A DNA stretch of 64,000 nucleotides from Myxococcus landrumus (GTDB lineage: Bacteria; Myxococcota; Myxococcia; Myxococcales; Myxococcaceae). Below, piece after piece: positions 45,654 through 54,447 of the stretch (positions are counted from its first letter, which is position 1; the number at the start of each line of letters is the position of its first letter). The notes beneath the pieces were generated by a model that was not told the DNA's origin, ran no database searches, and was given only the letters and a program-made list of their open reading frames with translations. The stretch is taken from contig NZ_CP071091.1 in the NCBI RefSeq assembly GCF_017301635.1, positions 9,416,501-9,480,500 of the forward strand. The letters run 5' to 3'. Both the position numbers and the translations under genes were made by a program.

Positions 45654-47072
45654 ATGCCCACCTACCGCACTCCCGATGTCTATGTGGAAGAAATACAGAC
45701 GTTCCCTCCGTCCGTCGCGGAGGTGGGCACGTCGATTCCTGCCTTCATCGGCTGGACCGAGAAGGCCACCAAGGCCTCCGCGAACGACCTCCTGCTGAAG
45801 CCCACCAAGGTCTACTCCACCAAGGAGTACGAGGCCCTCTTCGGCTTCCCGGCCGCGCCGGACATCCCGGTCGCCGTCACCGAGGCGGGAGGTGTCATCA
45901 CCGCGTCCACCGTCACTCCGCCCACCGCCTGGTACCTCCTCTACTACGCGGTGAAGATGTTCTTCGATAACGGCGGAGCGCAGTGCTACGTCATCTCCGT
46001 CGGCACGTACTCGCCCACGCCGAGCACGTCGACCTTCACCCTCACGGGCGACGCCAGCACCAGCCCCGTCACGGGCTATGGCCTGCAGGACGGCCTGGAC
46101 GCGCTGTCCCTGGAGGACGAGCCCACGCTCGTCGTCATCCCCGAGTCGGTGAACATGAGCAGCGGCGACTACACCACGCTGGTGCAGGCCGTGCTCGCCC
46201 AGTGCAACCGGCTCCGGGACCGCTTCGCCATCTTCGACATCCACGGCGGCGGCGCGAGCCTGGACTCGGCGGGGCTCACCGCCAACCGAGGCTACTTCGG
46301 CAACAACTTCCTGAAGTACGGCGCGGCCTACTACCCCTTCGTCAAGACGGCCTTCAACCACTTCGTCAACGAAGGGGAGACGAACGTCAAGGTGGCGCTC
46401 AACGGAGGCAGCGCGGCGGGCCTGGACACCCTCAAGTCCTCGAACACGAACGTCTACAACCAGGTGAAGCAGGCCCTGAAGGACCACTACATCACCATGC
46501 CGCCCAGCGCCGCCGTGGCGGGTGTCTACGCCGCCACCGACTCCGCGCGAGGCGTGTGGAAGGCCCCGGCCAACATGAGCCTGGCGGACGTCATCGAGCC
46601 GGTGGTGAAGCTCGACAACCTCAAGCAGGACGACTTCAACGTCGACGCCACCACGGGCAAGTCCATCAACGCCGTGCGCGCCTTCGCGGGCAAGGGCACC
46701 CTGGTGTGGGGCGCTCGCACGCTGGCCGGCAATGACAACGAGTGGCGCTACGTGAATGTCCGCCGCTTCTTCAGCGTGGTGGAGGAGTCCATCAAGAAGT
46801 CCACCTATTGGGCGGTCTTCGAGCCCAATGACGCGAACACCTGGGTGAAGGTGCGCGGGATGATTGAGAACTACCTCACCGACAAGTGGCGTGAGGGAGC
46901 ACTCGCGGGCGCCACGCCGAAGGATGCCTTCTTCGTCAAGTGCGGCCTCGGTTCGACGATGAACCCGCAGGACATCCTCGAGGGACGGCTGAACGTCGAG
47001 ATTGGCATGGCGGTGGTGCGGCCGGCCGAGTTCATCGTCCTGAAGTTCTCCCACAAGTTGCAGACGTCCTGA
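45654..47072 (+). CDS. Contractile sheath protein (Afp2/phage tail sheath-like)
   Basis: A 472-residue protein with the classical sheath N-terminus (PTYRTPDVYVEEI, then IPAFIGWTEKA) and C-terminal domain (RRFFSVVEESIKKSTYW, WREGAL, ending PAEFIVLKFSHKL). It forms the contractile outer cylinder whose shortening drives the inner tube out. Only one sheath gene is present, whereas Afp and PVC carry three, so this particle should have a uniform sheath. The insertion between about 60 and 180 is glycine/threonine/serine rich and probably surface exposed. It is followed by a 41-base gap, then the tube gene. Confidence 0.92.
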   Translation: MPTYRTPDVYVEEIQTFPPSVAEVGTSIPAFIGWTEKATKASANDLLLKPTKVYSTKEYEALFGFPAAPDIPVAVTEAGGVITASTVTPPTAWYLLYYAVKMFFDNGGAQCYVISVGTYSPTPSTSTFTLTGDASTSPVTGYGLQDGLDALSLEDEPTLVVIPESVNMSSGDYTTLVQAVLAQCNRLRDRFAIFDIHGGGASLDSAGLTANRGYFGNNFLKYGAAYYPFVKTAFNHFVNEGETNVKVALNGGSAAGLDTLKSSNTNVYNQVKQALKDHYITMPPSAAVAGVYAATDSARGVWKAPANMSLADVIEPVVKLDNLKQDDFNVDATTGKSINAVRAFAGKGTLVWGARTLAGNDNEWRYVNVRRFFSVVEESIKKSTYWAVFEPNDANTWVKVRGMIENYLTDKWREGALAGATPKDAFFVKCGLGSTMNPQDILEGRLNVEIGMAVVRPAEFIVLKFSHKLQTS

Positions 47073-47113
47073 GGCGTCTCACGGCCAGCCCTTTCCAGGA
47101 GCTCTGAAAAGCC

Positions 47114-47548
47114 ATGCCAGCCCAATATCCAGTCCCTGTCTTTCATTTCACCGTCGAATGGGGGGGAAGCCGCGTTGGCTTCTCCGAGGTCGGCGGTCTC
47201 ACCCAGGAGAACCAGGCCATCGAGTACCGGGACGGCTCGTTCCTCGAGTACTCGTCCATCAAGATGCCGGGGCTCCGCAAGTTCTCCAACGTGACGCTCA
47301 AGCGCGGCATCGTCAAGGGAGACAACCAGTTCTTCAAGTGGCTCAGCACCGTGAAGCTCAACACGGTGGAGCGCCGCAACCTCATCATCAGCCTGCTCAA
47401 TGAAGAGCACCAGCCGGTGATGGTGTGGAAGGTGATGAATGCCTTCCCGGTGAAGGTGGAAGGGCCGGCGCTCAAGGCCTCGGGCAACGAGGTCGCCATC
47501 GAGTCCATCGAGCTGGCCCACGAGGGCCTCGAACTCCAGAGCGAGTAA
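47114..47548 (+). CDS. Inner tube protein 1 (Afp1/T4 gp19-like)
   Basis: A 144-residue protein with the tube signature: PVFHFTVEWGGSRVGFSEVGGL, then LKRGIV and the closing EVAIESIELAHEGLEL. It should form stacked hexameric rings inside the sheath. Length and motif order match the gp19/Hcp-like tube family. Its stop overlaps the start of a second tube gene (TAATG), so the two are made together. Confidence 0.92.
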   Translation: MPAQYPVPVFHFTVEWGGSRVGFSEVGGLTQENQAIEYRDGSFLEYSSIKMPGLRKFSNVTLKRGIVKGDNQFFKWLSTVKLNTVERRNLIISLLNEEHQPVMVWKVMNAFPVKVEGPALKASGNEVAIESIELAHEGLELQSE

Positions 47549-47994
47549 TGCCCAATTACTATCCGCCCGTCGGCTTCCACTTCCAGGTCGAGATTCTCGG
47601 CCTGCCCCGGGACGACAACGACTTGCGCTTCACCGAGGTGAGCGGTCTGTCCCTCGAGCTGGGGACCGAAGAGGTCGCCGAGGGCGGAGAGAACCGCTTC
47701 ATCCAGAAGTACCCCACGCGGACGAAGTACCCGGAGCTGGTGCTCAAGCGCGGTCTGCTCGTGAGCTCGAAGGTGCTGGGTTGGATTCGGCAGTGCATGG
47801 AGGACTCCCGGATTGAACCCAAGAACATCGACGTGAAGCTCCTCAACGAGGAGCACCAGCCTCTTCTCACCTGGCACGTGGTGGGCGCCTACCCGACGAA
47901 GTGGTCGGTGAGCGACCTCAACTCCACCAACAACGCCGTGGTCATCGAGACCCTGCAGCTCTTCTACCAGTCCTTCCGCCTCGACAGGTCCTAG
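47548..47994 (+). CDS. Inner tube protein 2 (Afp5-like paralogue)
   Basis: A 148-residue paralogue of the preceding protein: same order of elements (GFHFQVEILG, FTEVSGLSLEL, LKRGLL, LLNEEHQPLL), with more charged loops. In Afp the second tube protein (Afp5) forms the initiating layer above the spike, and the position here just before the LysM and VgrG-like genes fits that role. The start at 47548 overlaps the previous stop; an upstream in-frame GTG/ATG at 47425 lies inside the first tube gene and is rejected. Confidence 0.9.
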   Translation: MPNYYPPVGFHFQVEILGLPRDDNDLRFTEVSGLSLELGTEEVAEGGENRFIQKYPTRTKYPELVLKRGLLVSSKVLGWIRQCMEDSRIEPKNIDVKLLNEEHQPLLTWHVVGAYPTKWSVSDLNSTNNAVVIETLQLFYQSFRLDRS

Positions 47995-47997
47995 CCC

Positions 47998-48171
47998 ATG
48001 CCGCTCATCGTCGACGAGGTCGTCATCACCGTGGAGGTCACGAACGCGGCAGCGGGGGGCGCATCTCCGGCCTCTGGCGGTGGCGGCGGGAGCACCGAGG
48101 ACAAGCAGGCACTCATCAGCGAGTGCGTCGAACAGGTGATGGAGCTGCTGCGGCAGCGAGAGGAGCGCTGA
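47998..48171 (+). CDS. Small eCIS protein, DUF5908-like
   Basis: A 57-residue protein that begins with a short strand element (MPLIVDEVVITVEV), has a glycine-rich linker (ASGGGGGST) and ends in an amphipathic helix rich in Glu and Arg (CVEQVMELLRQREER). This layout, size and position between tube and LysM genes match the DUF5908 (Afp6-like) proteins found in most eCIS loci. Its start is three bases after the tube 2 stop, and its stop is three bases before the next start. Function in the particle is not established. Confidence 0.8.
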   Translation: MPLIVDEVVITVEVTNAAAGGASPASGGGGGSTEDKQALISECVEQVMELLRQREER

Positions 48172-48174
48172 GCC

Positions 48175-48843
48175 GTGAGCGACCGGGGGACATTGGAGCG
48201 GCTGGTCATCAAGGCCTACGAGAAGGCGGACTACTCGGGTCAGCCGCTCAGCCAGTTCGAGGCCTACATCAATCCCAATGAAATCACGCTGGCGTATGAG
48301 ATGGAGTACGACAGCGCGCAGGGCTCCGGCACGACGAACAGCCGGATGAACTTCAAGAAGGTGAAGCCCGGGGACATGTCCCTGACCTTCTTCATCGACG
48401 GCACCGGCGCGAGCGGCCGCCCCGCCAGCGTGCAGGACAAGGTCGAGCAGTTCCAGTCGGTGACGGGCTACAACGGCAACATCCACCGGCCCAACTACCT
48501 CAAGGTCGGGTGGGGCACGCTGCAAATCAAGCGCTGCGTGCTCAAGAGCGCGAGCATCGCCTACAAGATGTTCAAGCCGGATGGTGTGCCGCTGCGGGCC
48601 ATCATCACCGCGAACTTCACGGACAACTCCGACGACCAGACGCGCGTGGCGATGGCGCAGGACCAGTCCCCGGACCTGACGCACTTCCGGCTGGTGAAGG
48701 CGGGCGATGACCTGCCCTCGCTCTGCAACCAAATCTACGGAGACCCGCGGCTGTACCTGCAGGTGGCGCGGGCCAACGGCATCGACGACTTCCGCAACCT
48801 GGTCCCCGGCACGAAGCTCCGCTTCCCGCCGCTGGAGAAGTAG
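48175..48843 (+). CDS. LysM-containing tube-initiator/baseplate protein (Afp7-like)
   Basis: A 222-residue protein with a GTG start. The N-terminal 150 residues form the conserved CIS tube-protein core (INPNEITLAYEMEYD, then VGWGTLQIKRCVLKSASIAYKMF). The last 55 are a LysM motif with the characteristic D-x-L-P-S-L pattern and PRLYLQVARANGIDD, ending in G-T-x-L-x-x-P. In phage T4 terms it acts like gp53/gp54, linking spike hub to tube and wedge. It is followed by the spike gene after two bases. Confidence 0.9.
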   Translation: MSDRGTLERLVIKAYEKADYSGQPLSQFEAYINPNEITLAYEMEYDSAQGSGTTNSRMNFKKVKPGDMSLTFFIDGTGASGRPASVQDKVEQFQSVTGYNGNIHRPNYLKVGWGTLQIKRCVLKSASIAYKMFKPDGVPLRAIITANFTDNSDDQTRVAMAQDQSPDLTHFRLVKAGDDLPSLCNQIYGDPRLYLQVARANGIDDFRNLVPGTKLRFPPLEK

Positions 48844-48845
48844 CC

Positions 48846-50588
48846 ATGCCCGAAGAGCGCTCACTTCCCATTGCAGCCGGGCACCGCGAGTTCACCGTGA
48901 AGGTGAACGGAGAGGCCGCGCCCCGCGAGCACCAACTGCTCTCGGTCAGCATCACCCGTCAGGTCAACCGCTTGCCGTCCGCGCGCCTGTCGTACCTGGA
49001 TGGCGCGGCCGCCTCCAGCGACTTCCCGGTGAGCAACGGGGACCTCTTCGTGCCGGGCAGCGAGATTGAAATCCTGGCGGGCACGGGCGACGACCTCGTC
49101 TCCCTGTTCAAGGGTGTGGTCGTCCGCCAGGCGCTGAAGGTCCGCGAGCGCAGCGCGCCGCAGCTCCAGGTGGACTGCCGCCACAAGGCGCAGAAGCTCA
49201 CCGTGGGGCGCAAGAGCGCCTACTACTTCGACCAGCCGGACAGCGACGTCATCTCCTCGCTGCTCAGCCGCGCGGGCGTGGGCGCGGACGTGGAGGACAC
49301 GTCCGTCACGCACAAGCAACTGGTGCAGTTCAACGCCACCGACTGGGACTTCCTGCTCGCCCGGGCCGAGGCCAACGGGAAGCTGGTGCTCACCGACGGC
49401 GACCAGGTGGTGGTGAAGGCGCCGGACTTCGGCGGCTCGCCCGCATGCACGCTGCACTTCGGCGCCACCATCCTGGAACTGGACGCGGAGATGGACGCGC
49501 GGCTCCAACTGGCCGCGGTCAAGAGCCTGACGTGGGACCCCGCGCAGCAAGCCGTGGTGGAGAAGGAGGCCGAGGACCCTGGCGTCAGCGGCCCCGGCAA
49601 CCTCTCCAGCGACGACCTGGCTGCTGTCGTGGGCCTGGAGAGCTACCCGCTGCGCCACGCGGCGCTGGCCGAGGAGGAGGCCCAGGCGTGGGCCAACGCG
49701 CAGTGGCTCAAGTCGAAGATGTGCAAGGTGAGTGGCCGCGCGAAGTGCGAGGGCGTGGGCACCGTCGAGCCGGGCAAGCTCGTCACCTTGAGCGGGGTGG
49801 GGCGGCGCTACAGCGGGGACGTGTTCGTCACCGGCGTCCGGCACGACTTCGACACCGTCCAGGGCTGGAAGACGCACGTGCAGTTCGGGAGCACGGACCG
49901 GTGGGCGGCGGATGAACACACCATGTCCTCGCCGAAGGCCGGCGCGCTCGTGCCCGGTGTCAGCGGGCTCCAGGTGGGCACGGTGGTGAGCAACGAGGAC
50001 GAGGACGGCGAGCACCGCGTGCGTGTCCGGCTGCCCATGGTGAACAACGAGGAGGAGGGCATCTGGGCGCGGGTGGCCAGCCCCGACGCGGGCGAGGAGC
50101 GCGGCTTCTTCTTCCGTCCCGAGGTCGGCGACGAGGTGGTGGTGGGCTTTCTCGAGGACGACCCTCGGAGCGCCATCATCCTGGGCATGTTGCACAGCAG
50201 CGCGAAGGCCGCGCCGCTCCAGGGCTCGGATGACAACCACGAGAAGGTCTACCAGAGCCGCTCGAAGATGCGCATCTACCTGGATGACGAGAAGAAGGTC
50301 CTCCAGCTCGAGACGCCCGCGGGCAACAAAGTCACGCTGAGCGAGGAGGACAAGACGCTCAAGCTCGAGGACCAGAACGGCAACAAGCTCGAGATGACGG
50401 CGGACGGCATCAAGCTGGAGAGCGTCAAGGCGCTCGAGCTGAAGGCGGGCACGGAGCTGAAGCTGGAGTCCGGCACCGCGCTCAACGCCAAGGGCGGCAC
50501 CGAGCTGAAGCTGGAGGGCACCTCCGCCGCGGAGGTCTCCAGCTCGGCCATCACCAAAATCAAGGGCGGCATCGTCCAGCTCAACTGA
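48846..50588 (+). CDS. VgrG/gp5-gp27-like central spike protein (Afp8-like)
   Basis: A 580-residue trimeric spike protein. Residues about 1-330 form the gp27-like hub, 376-455 the OB-fold (VGTVVSNEDEDGEHRVRVRLP ... EVGDEVVVGFLEDDP), and 470-580 a needle. The needle consists of short repeating units built on K/E-x-L-x-L-E (KLEDQNGNKLEMTADGIKLES, then LKLESGT), as expected for a triple beta-helix. No C-terminal effector domain is fused: the protein ends just after the needle. The next gene, a PAAR protein, would cap it. Confidence 0.93.
   Translation: MPEERSLPIAAGHREFTVKVNGEAAPREHQLLSVSITRQVNRLPSARLSYLDGAAASSDFPVSNGDLFVPGSEIEILAGTGDDLVSLFKGVVVRQALKVRERSAPQLQVDCRHKAQKLTVGRKSAYYFDQPDSDVISSLLSRAGVGADVEDTSVTHKQLVQFNATDWDFLLARAEANGKLVLTDGDQVVVKAPDFGGSPACTLHFGATILELDAEMDARLQLAAVKSLTWDPAQQAVVEKEAEDPGVSGPGNLSSDDLAAVVGLESYPLRHAALAEEEAQAWANAQWLKSKMCKVSGRAKCEGVGTVEPGKLVTLSGVGRRYSGDVFVTGVRHDFDTVQGWKTHVQFGSTDRWAADEHTMSSPKAGALVPGVSGLQVGTVVSNEDEDGEHRVRVRLPMVNNEEEGIWARVASPDAGEERGFFFRPEVGDEVVVGFLEDDPRSAIILGMLHSSAKAAPLQGSDDNHEKVYQSRSKMRIYLDDEKKVLQLETPAGNKVTLSEEDKTLKLEDQNGNKLEMTADGIKLESVKALELKAGTELKLESGTALNAKGGTELKLEGTSAAEVSSSAITKIKGGIVQLN
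50299..50520 (+). repeat. Short in-frame repeats encoding the spike needle
   Basis: Tandem, imperfect coding repeats of the type AAG-CTG-GAG (K-L-E) recur through this stretch, including two copies of a segment reading ACGGAGCTGAAGCTGGAG or ACCGAGCTGAAGCTGGAG. They encode the beta-helical needle strands of the VgrG-like protein and are not a mobile repeat or CRISPR. Confidence 0.6.
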
Positions 50589-50598
50589 GGAGTCACCC

Positions 50599-50877
50599 AT
50601 GCCCGCCGCCGTCAAGGTCGGAGACACGAGCAATCACGGAGGCACCATCACCGGGCCCGGCGCGAGCACCGTGCTCGTCAAGGGCGTGCCGGGCGCGGTG
50701 GCGGGAGACCTCCACGTCTGCTCCTTGCCTCCCAACGGGCACCAGCCCACCGCGAGTCCCTTTCCCTCGGGCAGCGCCACGGTGTTCTTCGCCGGGCGGC
50801 CCGCGCTGCGCATCACCGACGCGTGCGCCTGTGGCGCCATGGCGGCGGTGGGCGAACCCACGGTCATCATCAACTGA
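50599..50877 (+). CDS. PAAR-domain spike-tip protein (Afp10-like)
   Basis: A 92-residue protein with the PAAR layout: a GDTSNHGGTI turn at the start, several short strands, H and C residues (VCSLPP, RITDACACGAM) that could bind the tip metal, and a G-x-P-T-V-I-I-N end. It caps the spike to sharpen it. It is a bare PAAR without an effector extension. It lies ten bases after the spike gene. The order is reversed relative to Afp, where the gp25-like gene precedes it. Confidence 0.9.
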   Translation: MPAAVKVGDTSNHGGTITGPGASTVLVKGVPGAVAGDLHVCSLPPNGHQPTASPFPSGSATVFFAGRPALRITDACACGAMAAVGEPTVIIN

Positions 50878-50894
50878 CGGAAGCGACGGCACCC

Positions 50895-51350
50895 ATGGCC
50901 TCGGACATTCCTGGTGGCACCTATACCTCCTTCCTCGGCACGGGCTGGAGCTTCCCGCCTCGCTTCGACAAGGAGAGCGGCGAGGTTCGGATGCACTCCG
51001 ATGAGGAGGACATCGAAGCCAGCCTGCGCATCCTGTTCGGCACCACGGAGGGCGAGCGCTTCCTCCAGCCCCGCTACGGCCTGGACATGCACGAGCTGCT
51101 CTTCGAGCCGATGAGCACCACGTTGCGCACCTTCCTCAAGGACCGCGTGCGCACGGCCATCCTCATCCACGAGCCGCGCATCCAGTTGCTCTCGCTGGAC
51201 GTGTCCAGTCCCGACCCCAACGAGGGCACGCTGCAGATTGCCCTCGAGTACGAGGTCCGCGCGACGAACTCGCGCTTCAACCTCGTCTTCCCTTTCTACC
51301 GGACCGACAGCAACGAGGTCCGGGGCGCCGCTGGCGCTTCCGGCCGCTGA
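50895..51350 (+). CDS. gp25-like baseplate wedge protein (Afp9-like)
   Basis: A 151-residue protein of the gp25/lysozyme-like wedge family: DIEASLRILFGTTEGERFLQPRYGLD is the family's signature helix and loop, including the E-R-F-x-x-P-R-Y-G motif that nucleates sheath attachment. It would initiate the sheath at the baseplate. The start at 50895 is preferred to an upstream in-frame ATG at 50823 because the upstream 24 residues fall inside the PAAR gene in another frame. Confidence 0.92.
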   Translation: MASDIPGGTYTSFLGTGWSFPPRFDKESGEVRMHSDEEDIEASLRILFGTTEGERFLQPRYGLDMHELLFEPMSTTLRTFLKDRVRTAILIHEPRIQLLSLDVSSPDPNEGTLQIALEYEVRATNSRFNLVFPFYRTDSNEVRGAAGASGR

Positions 51351-51371
51351 CCCCTGCCCGCGCGAACCGCC

Positions 51372-54300
51372 ATGTCAGACCAGGACATCATCCAGAATCT
51401 CATCTCCGAGCTCGGGCAGAGCCAGGACGAGCGCCTGCCTCGCGAGCTGGGCGCGCACCACGCGGACGTGGACGAGCGCACGCCCGAACAGTTGATGATG
51501 TTCGCCCGGCGGTTCTCCCGGTTCGTCAACTACTACCGGGGCAACACCGCGGCGGCGTCGGGCAACTGGGAGTCGTTCTTCCCGCATGACGAAGCCGAGG
51601 CGGCGGCGCTGCTCGCCTCGGAGCAGGGGGACACGCCCGCGCACCTGGCGCTGTGGGCCTCGTTCCTCAAGCTGTACGAGCTGCCGCGTGAGGCCCTCAA
51701 TGGCATCACGGGGCTCCACATGGACTTCTTCTACCGGAGCGTGTTGCGCTTCGAGAAGCAGGGCGCTGTTCCGGACCGCGCCCATGTCCTGCTCGAGCTG
51801 AAGAAGAACACCGCGCCGGTGCGTGTCGGACCGGAGCACCGCTTCCTGGGTGGGAAGGATGCCTCGGGCGCGGAGCTCGTCTATGCCCCCGTCCGGGACA
51901 CCGTGGTGAGCCGGGGGAAGGTGACCTCCCTGCGCTCGGTCTTCGTCGACTCGGCGGGGCAGGGCACCGTCCGCTTCGCGCCCATCGCGAACTCGCTGGA
52001 TGGCCTGGGCGCGGAGCTGCAAGGTGACGAGCCGAAGTGGCCTGGCTTTGGAGGTCAGGCCCTGCCTTCCGCGGAGCTGGGCTTCGCGCTGGCCTCGCCC
52101 GTCCTGCGGATGGCGGAGGGCCGCCGCAAGGTGTCGCTGACGCTGAAGCTGGGCGGCCTGCCGCAGAGCCGGTTGAACTCCGCGCTGGGCACCTCGAGCC
52201 TCCATGCCTACGTCACGGGCCAGAAGAGCTGGGTGGGGCCGTTGCCGCTGACCGCGAGCCTCGCCTCGGACACGCTCCGGCTCGACTTCGAGGTGCCCGC
52301 CAGCGAGCAGTCCATCGTCGACTACGACGAGAAGGTCCACGGCTACGCGTACACGGCCGCTTCTCCCGTCGTGCAGGTCTTCCTCAAGGCCGGGGCCGCG
52401 CTGGGCTACGAGGACGTGAAGGACCTGGACGTGAAGGACGCGCGCGTCTCGGTGGACGTGTCGGGCATCACCTCGCTGCAGCTGGAGAGCGACGCGGGTC
52501 GGTTGGACCCGAAGAAGGCCTTCCTGCCCTTCGGCTCACAGCCCGCGGTGGGCTCGCGCTTGATGGTGGGCTACCCCGAGGCGCTGACGAAGAAGCTGTC
52601 GGAGGTGAAGCTGGAGCTCCAGTGGCAGGGGCTGCCCGGCAGCTTCTCCAGCCACTACGCGAACTACGGCGTCACGGGCCTCGACGATGATTACTTCACC
52701 GTGTCCACGTCGTTCCAGGACGCGGGGACGTGGGCGCAGCGGAGCCAGGGCCATGCGCTGTTCACCCCGCTGAGCACCACGGGGGAGCGGGAGCTGACCT
52801 TCACGCCCGGCAGCACGTCCAACTCCCGCCCGCTCTGGAGCGGCTACAAGGTCTACGCGCTCCAGACCGCGGGCAACCTCTGGGCTCGGCGGGCCGCGCA
52901 GTCGTACGTGCGCAGGAGCCCGGTGTACCGCTCCTTCCTCACCGCCATTCCGGACGCGCGCCCCGGCTTCATCACGCTCTCCCTGGAGCAGGACTTCAAG
53001 CACACCCTCTACCGGACGAAGTCCATCGCGTACGCGCTGAAGTACAGCAAGAGCGGGAGTGGGGAGCCCACGGTCCTTCAGGAGCCGTACACACCGACGC
53101 TCCAGTCCATCTCGCTGTCCTACAAGGCCCACTCCGACACGGTGTCCATCCAGTCGCGGGAGCTGGAGGACTTCTCCAACCCGGACGTCCACTTCTTCCT
53201 CATCGGTGCCTTCGGGCAGATGCGGGAGCACGGCTACCAGCGCCAGCAGTTCGGCTTCGTCCCGGACAAGTCGGTGCCGCTGTTCCCTCGTTACCTCGAC
53301 GAGGGCGAGCTGCTCGTGGGCTTGAGTGGGCTTCAGGCCAACGACAGCGTCAGCGTGTTGTTCCAGGTGGCTGAAGGCAGCGCGGACCCGGAGCTGAAGC
53401 GGCAGCCCCTGCGCTGGTCCGTCCTCTGCGACAACTACTGGAAGACCCTGGGGCAGGGCGAAGTGGTGCTCGACACCACCCACCACCTGCTGACCAGCGG
53501 CACGGTGACGTTCGTGATTCCGCGCGAGGCGACGGTGCAGAACACCGTGCTTCCCGGAGGGCTCGTCTGGCTCAAGGCCTCGGTGGCTCGTGACACGGGT
53601 GCTGTCTCGCAGCTCATCCGCGTGGCGGCCAACGCCGTGGAGGTGCGGCTCCAGGAAGCGGGGGCGCATCCCTCACATCTGTCGACGCCGCTGCCCGAGG
53701 GGAAGATTGGCAAGCTCAAGACGCCCGTCGCCGCCGTCAAGAGCATCAACCAGCCCTTCGCGTCCTTTGGCGGCAGGCCCGAGGAGTCCGACGAAGCGCT
53801 CCGCACCCGCGCCGCGGAGCGGCTGCGCCACCGGGGCCGGTGCCTCACCGCGTGGGACTACGAGCGCCTGGTGCTGGGCCACTTCCCCGGCGTGTACCAC
53901 GCCAAGTGCATCCCCCACGCGAAGGACGGCTCGTGGCTCGCGCCGGGCCACGCGCTGGTGGTCGTCATCCCGGACCTGCGCAACAAGAACGCGAGGGACC
54001 CGCTGGAGCCCAAGGTGGACGCGGACACGCTCAGCCGCATCGACGGGTTCCTGCGAGCGCACACCGGCATGCAGGTGCAGGCGCGGGCGAAGAATCCGCG
54101 CTACCAGCGCATCCAGCTCGACTTCAAGGTGAAGCTCCACCCGGGCTTCGAGTTCAACTTCTACAGCAAGCTCCTGGAGCAGGAGCTCATCCAGTTCCTG
54201 TCGCCGTGGGCCTTCTCCGCGGACCGTCGCCTCAGCTTCGGCGGGCACGTCTACAAGTCCGTGCTGCTCGATTTCGTCGAGGAGCGCGAGTACGTCGACT

Positions 54301-54437
54301 TCGTCACCGACTTCAAGATGTACAGCCACACGGGCGGCGGCAGCGGCTCCCAGGACGTCCAGGAGGCCCATCCCCAGACGCCGGATGCGCTGCTGGTCTC
54401 CGCCCCCATGCACCTCATCAAGGACGCGGAGGCGTGA
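51372..54437 (+). CDS. Baseplate J/gp6-like protein (Afp11-like)
   Basis: A 1021-residue baseplate protein. The N-terminal part (MSDQDIIQNLISEL ... FARRFSRFVNYY) is typical of Afp11-like proteins. The C-terminal third carries the baseplate-J signature (GGRPEESDEALRTRAAERLRHRGRCLT, then WDYERLVLGHFPGVYHAKC). It should form the wedge ring together with the next protein. A large middle region (about 200-700) is beta-rich and more divergent, as in other large eCIS members. It lies 21 bases after the gp25-like gene. Confidence 0.88.
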   Translation: MSDQDIIQNLISELGQSQDERLPRELGAHHADVDERTPEQLMMFARRFSRFVNYYRGNTAAASGNWESFFPHDEAEAAALLASEQGDTPAHLALWASFLKLYELPREALNGITGLHMDFFYRSVLRFEKQGAVPDRAHVLLELKKNTAPVRVGPEHRFLGGKDASGAELVYAPVRDTVVSRGKVTSLRSVFVDSAGQGTVRFAPIANSLDGLGAELQGDEPKWPGFGGQALPSAELGFALASPVLRMAEGRRKVSLTLKLGGLPQSRLNSALGTSSLHAYVTGQKSWVGPLPLTASLASDTLRLDFEVPASEQSIVDYDEKVHGYAYTAASPVVQVFLKAGAALGYEDVKDLDVKDARVSVDVSGITSLQLESDAGRLDPKKAFLPFGSQPAVGSRLMVGYPEALTKKLSEVKLELQWQGLPGSFSSHYANYGVTGLDDDYFTVSTSFQDAGTWAQRSQGHALFTPLSTTGERELTFTPGSTSNSRPLWSGYKVYALQTAGNLWARRAAQSYVRRSPVYRSFLTAIPDARPGFITLSLEQDFKHTLYRTKSIAYALKYSKSGSGEPTVLQEPYTPTLQSISLSYKAHSDTVSIQSRELEDFSNPDVHFFLIGAFGQMREHGYQRQQFGFVPDKSVPLFPRYLDEGELLVGLSGLQANDSVSVLFQVAEGSADPELKRQPLRWSVLCDNYWKTLGQGEVVLDTTHHLLTSGTVTFVIPREATVQNTVLPGGLVWLKASVARDTGAVSQLIRVAANAVEVRLQEAGAHPSHLSTPLPEGKIGKLKTPVAAVKSINQPFASFGGRPEESDEALRTRAAERLRHRGRCLTAWDYERLVLGHFPGVYHAKCIPHAKDGSWLAPGHALVVVIPDLRNKNARDPLEPKVDADTLSRIDGFLRAHTGMQVQARAKNPRYQRIQLDFKVKLHPGFEFNFYSKLLEQELIQFLSPWAFSADRRLSFGGHVYKSVLLDFVEEREYVDFVTDFKMYSHTGGGSGSQDVQEAHPQTPDALLVSAPMHLIKDAEA

Positions 54438-54447
54438 AGGTCCGGCC

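Noticed and set aside
50299..50520. Repeats resembling a CRISPR or tandem array
   Set aside because: They are in-frame, irregular and encode the spike needle; there are no constant spacers.
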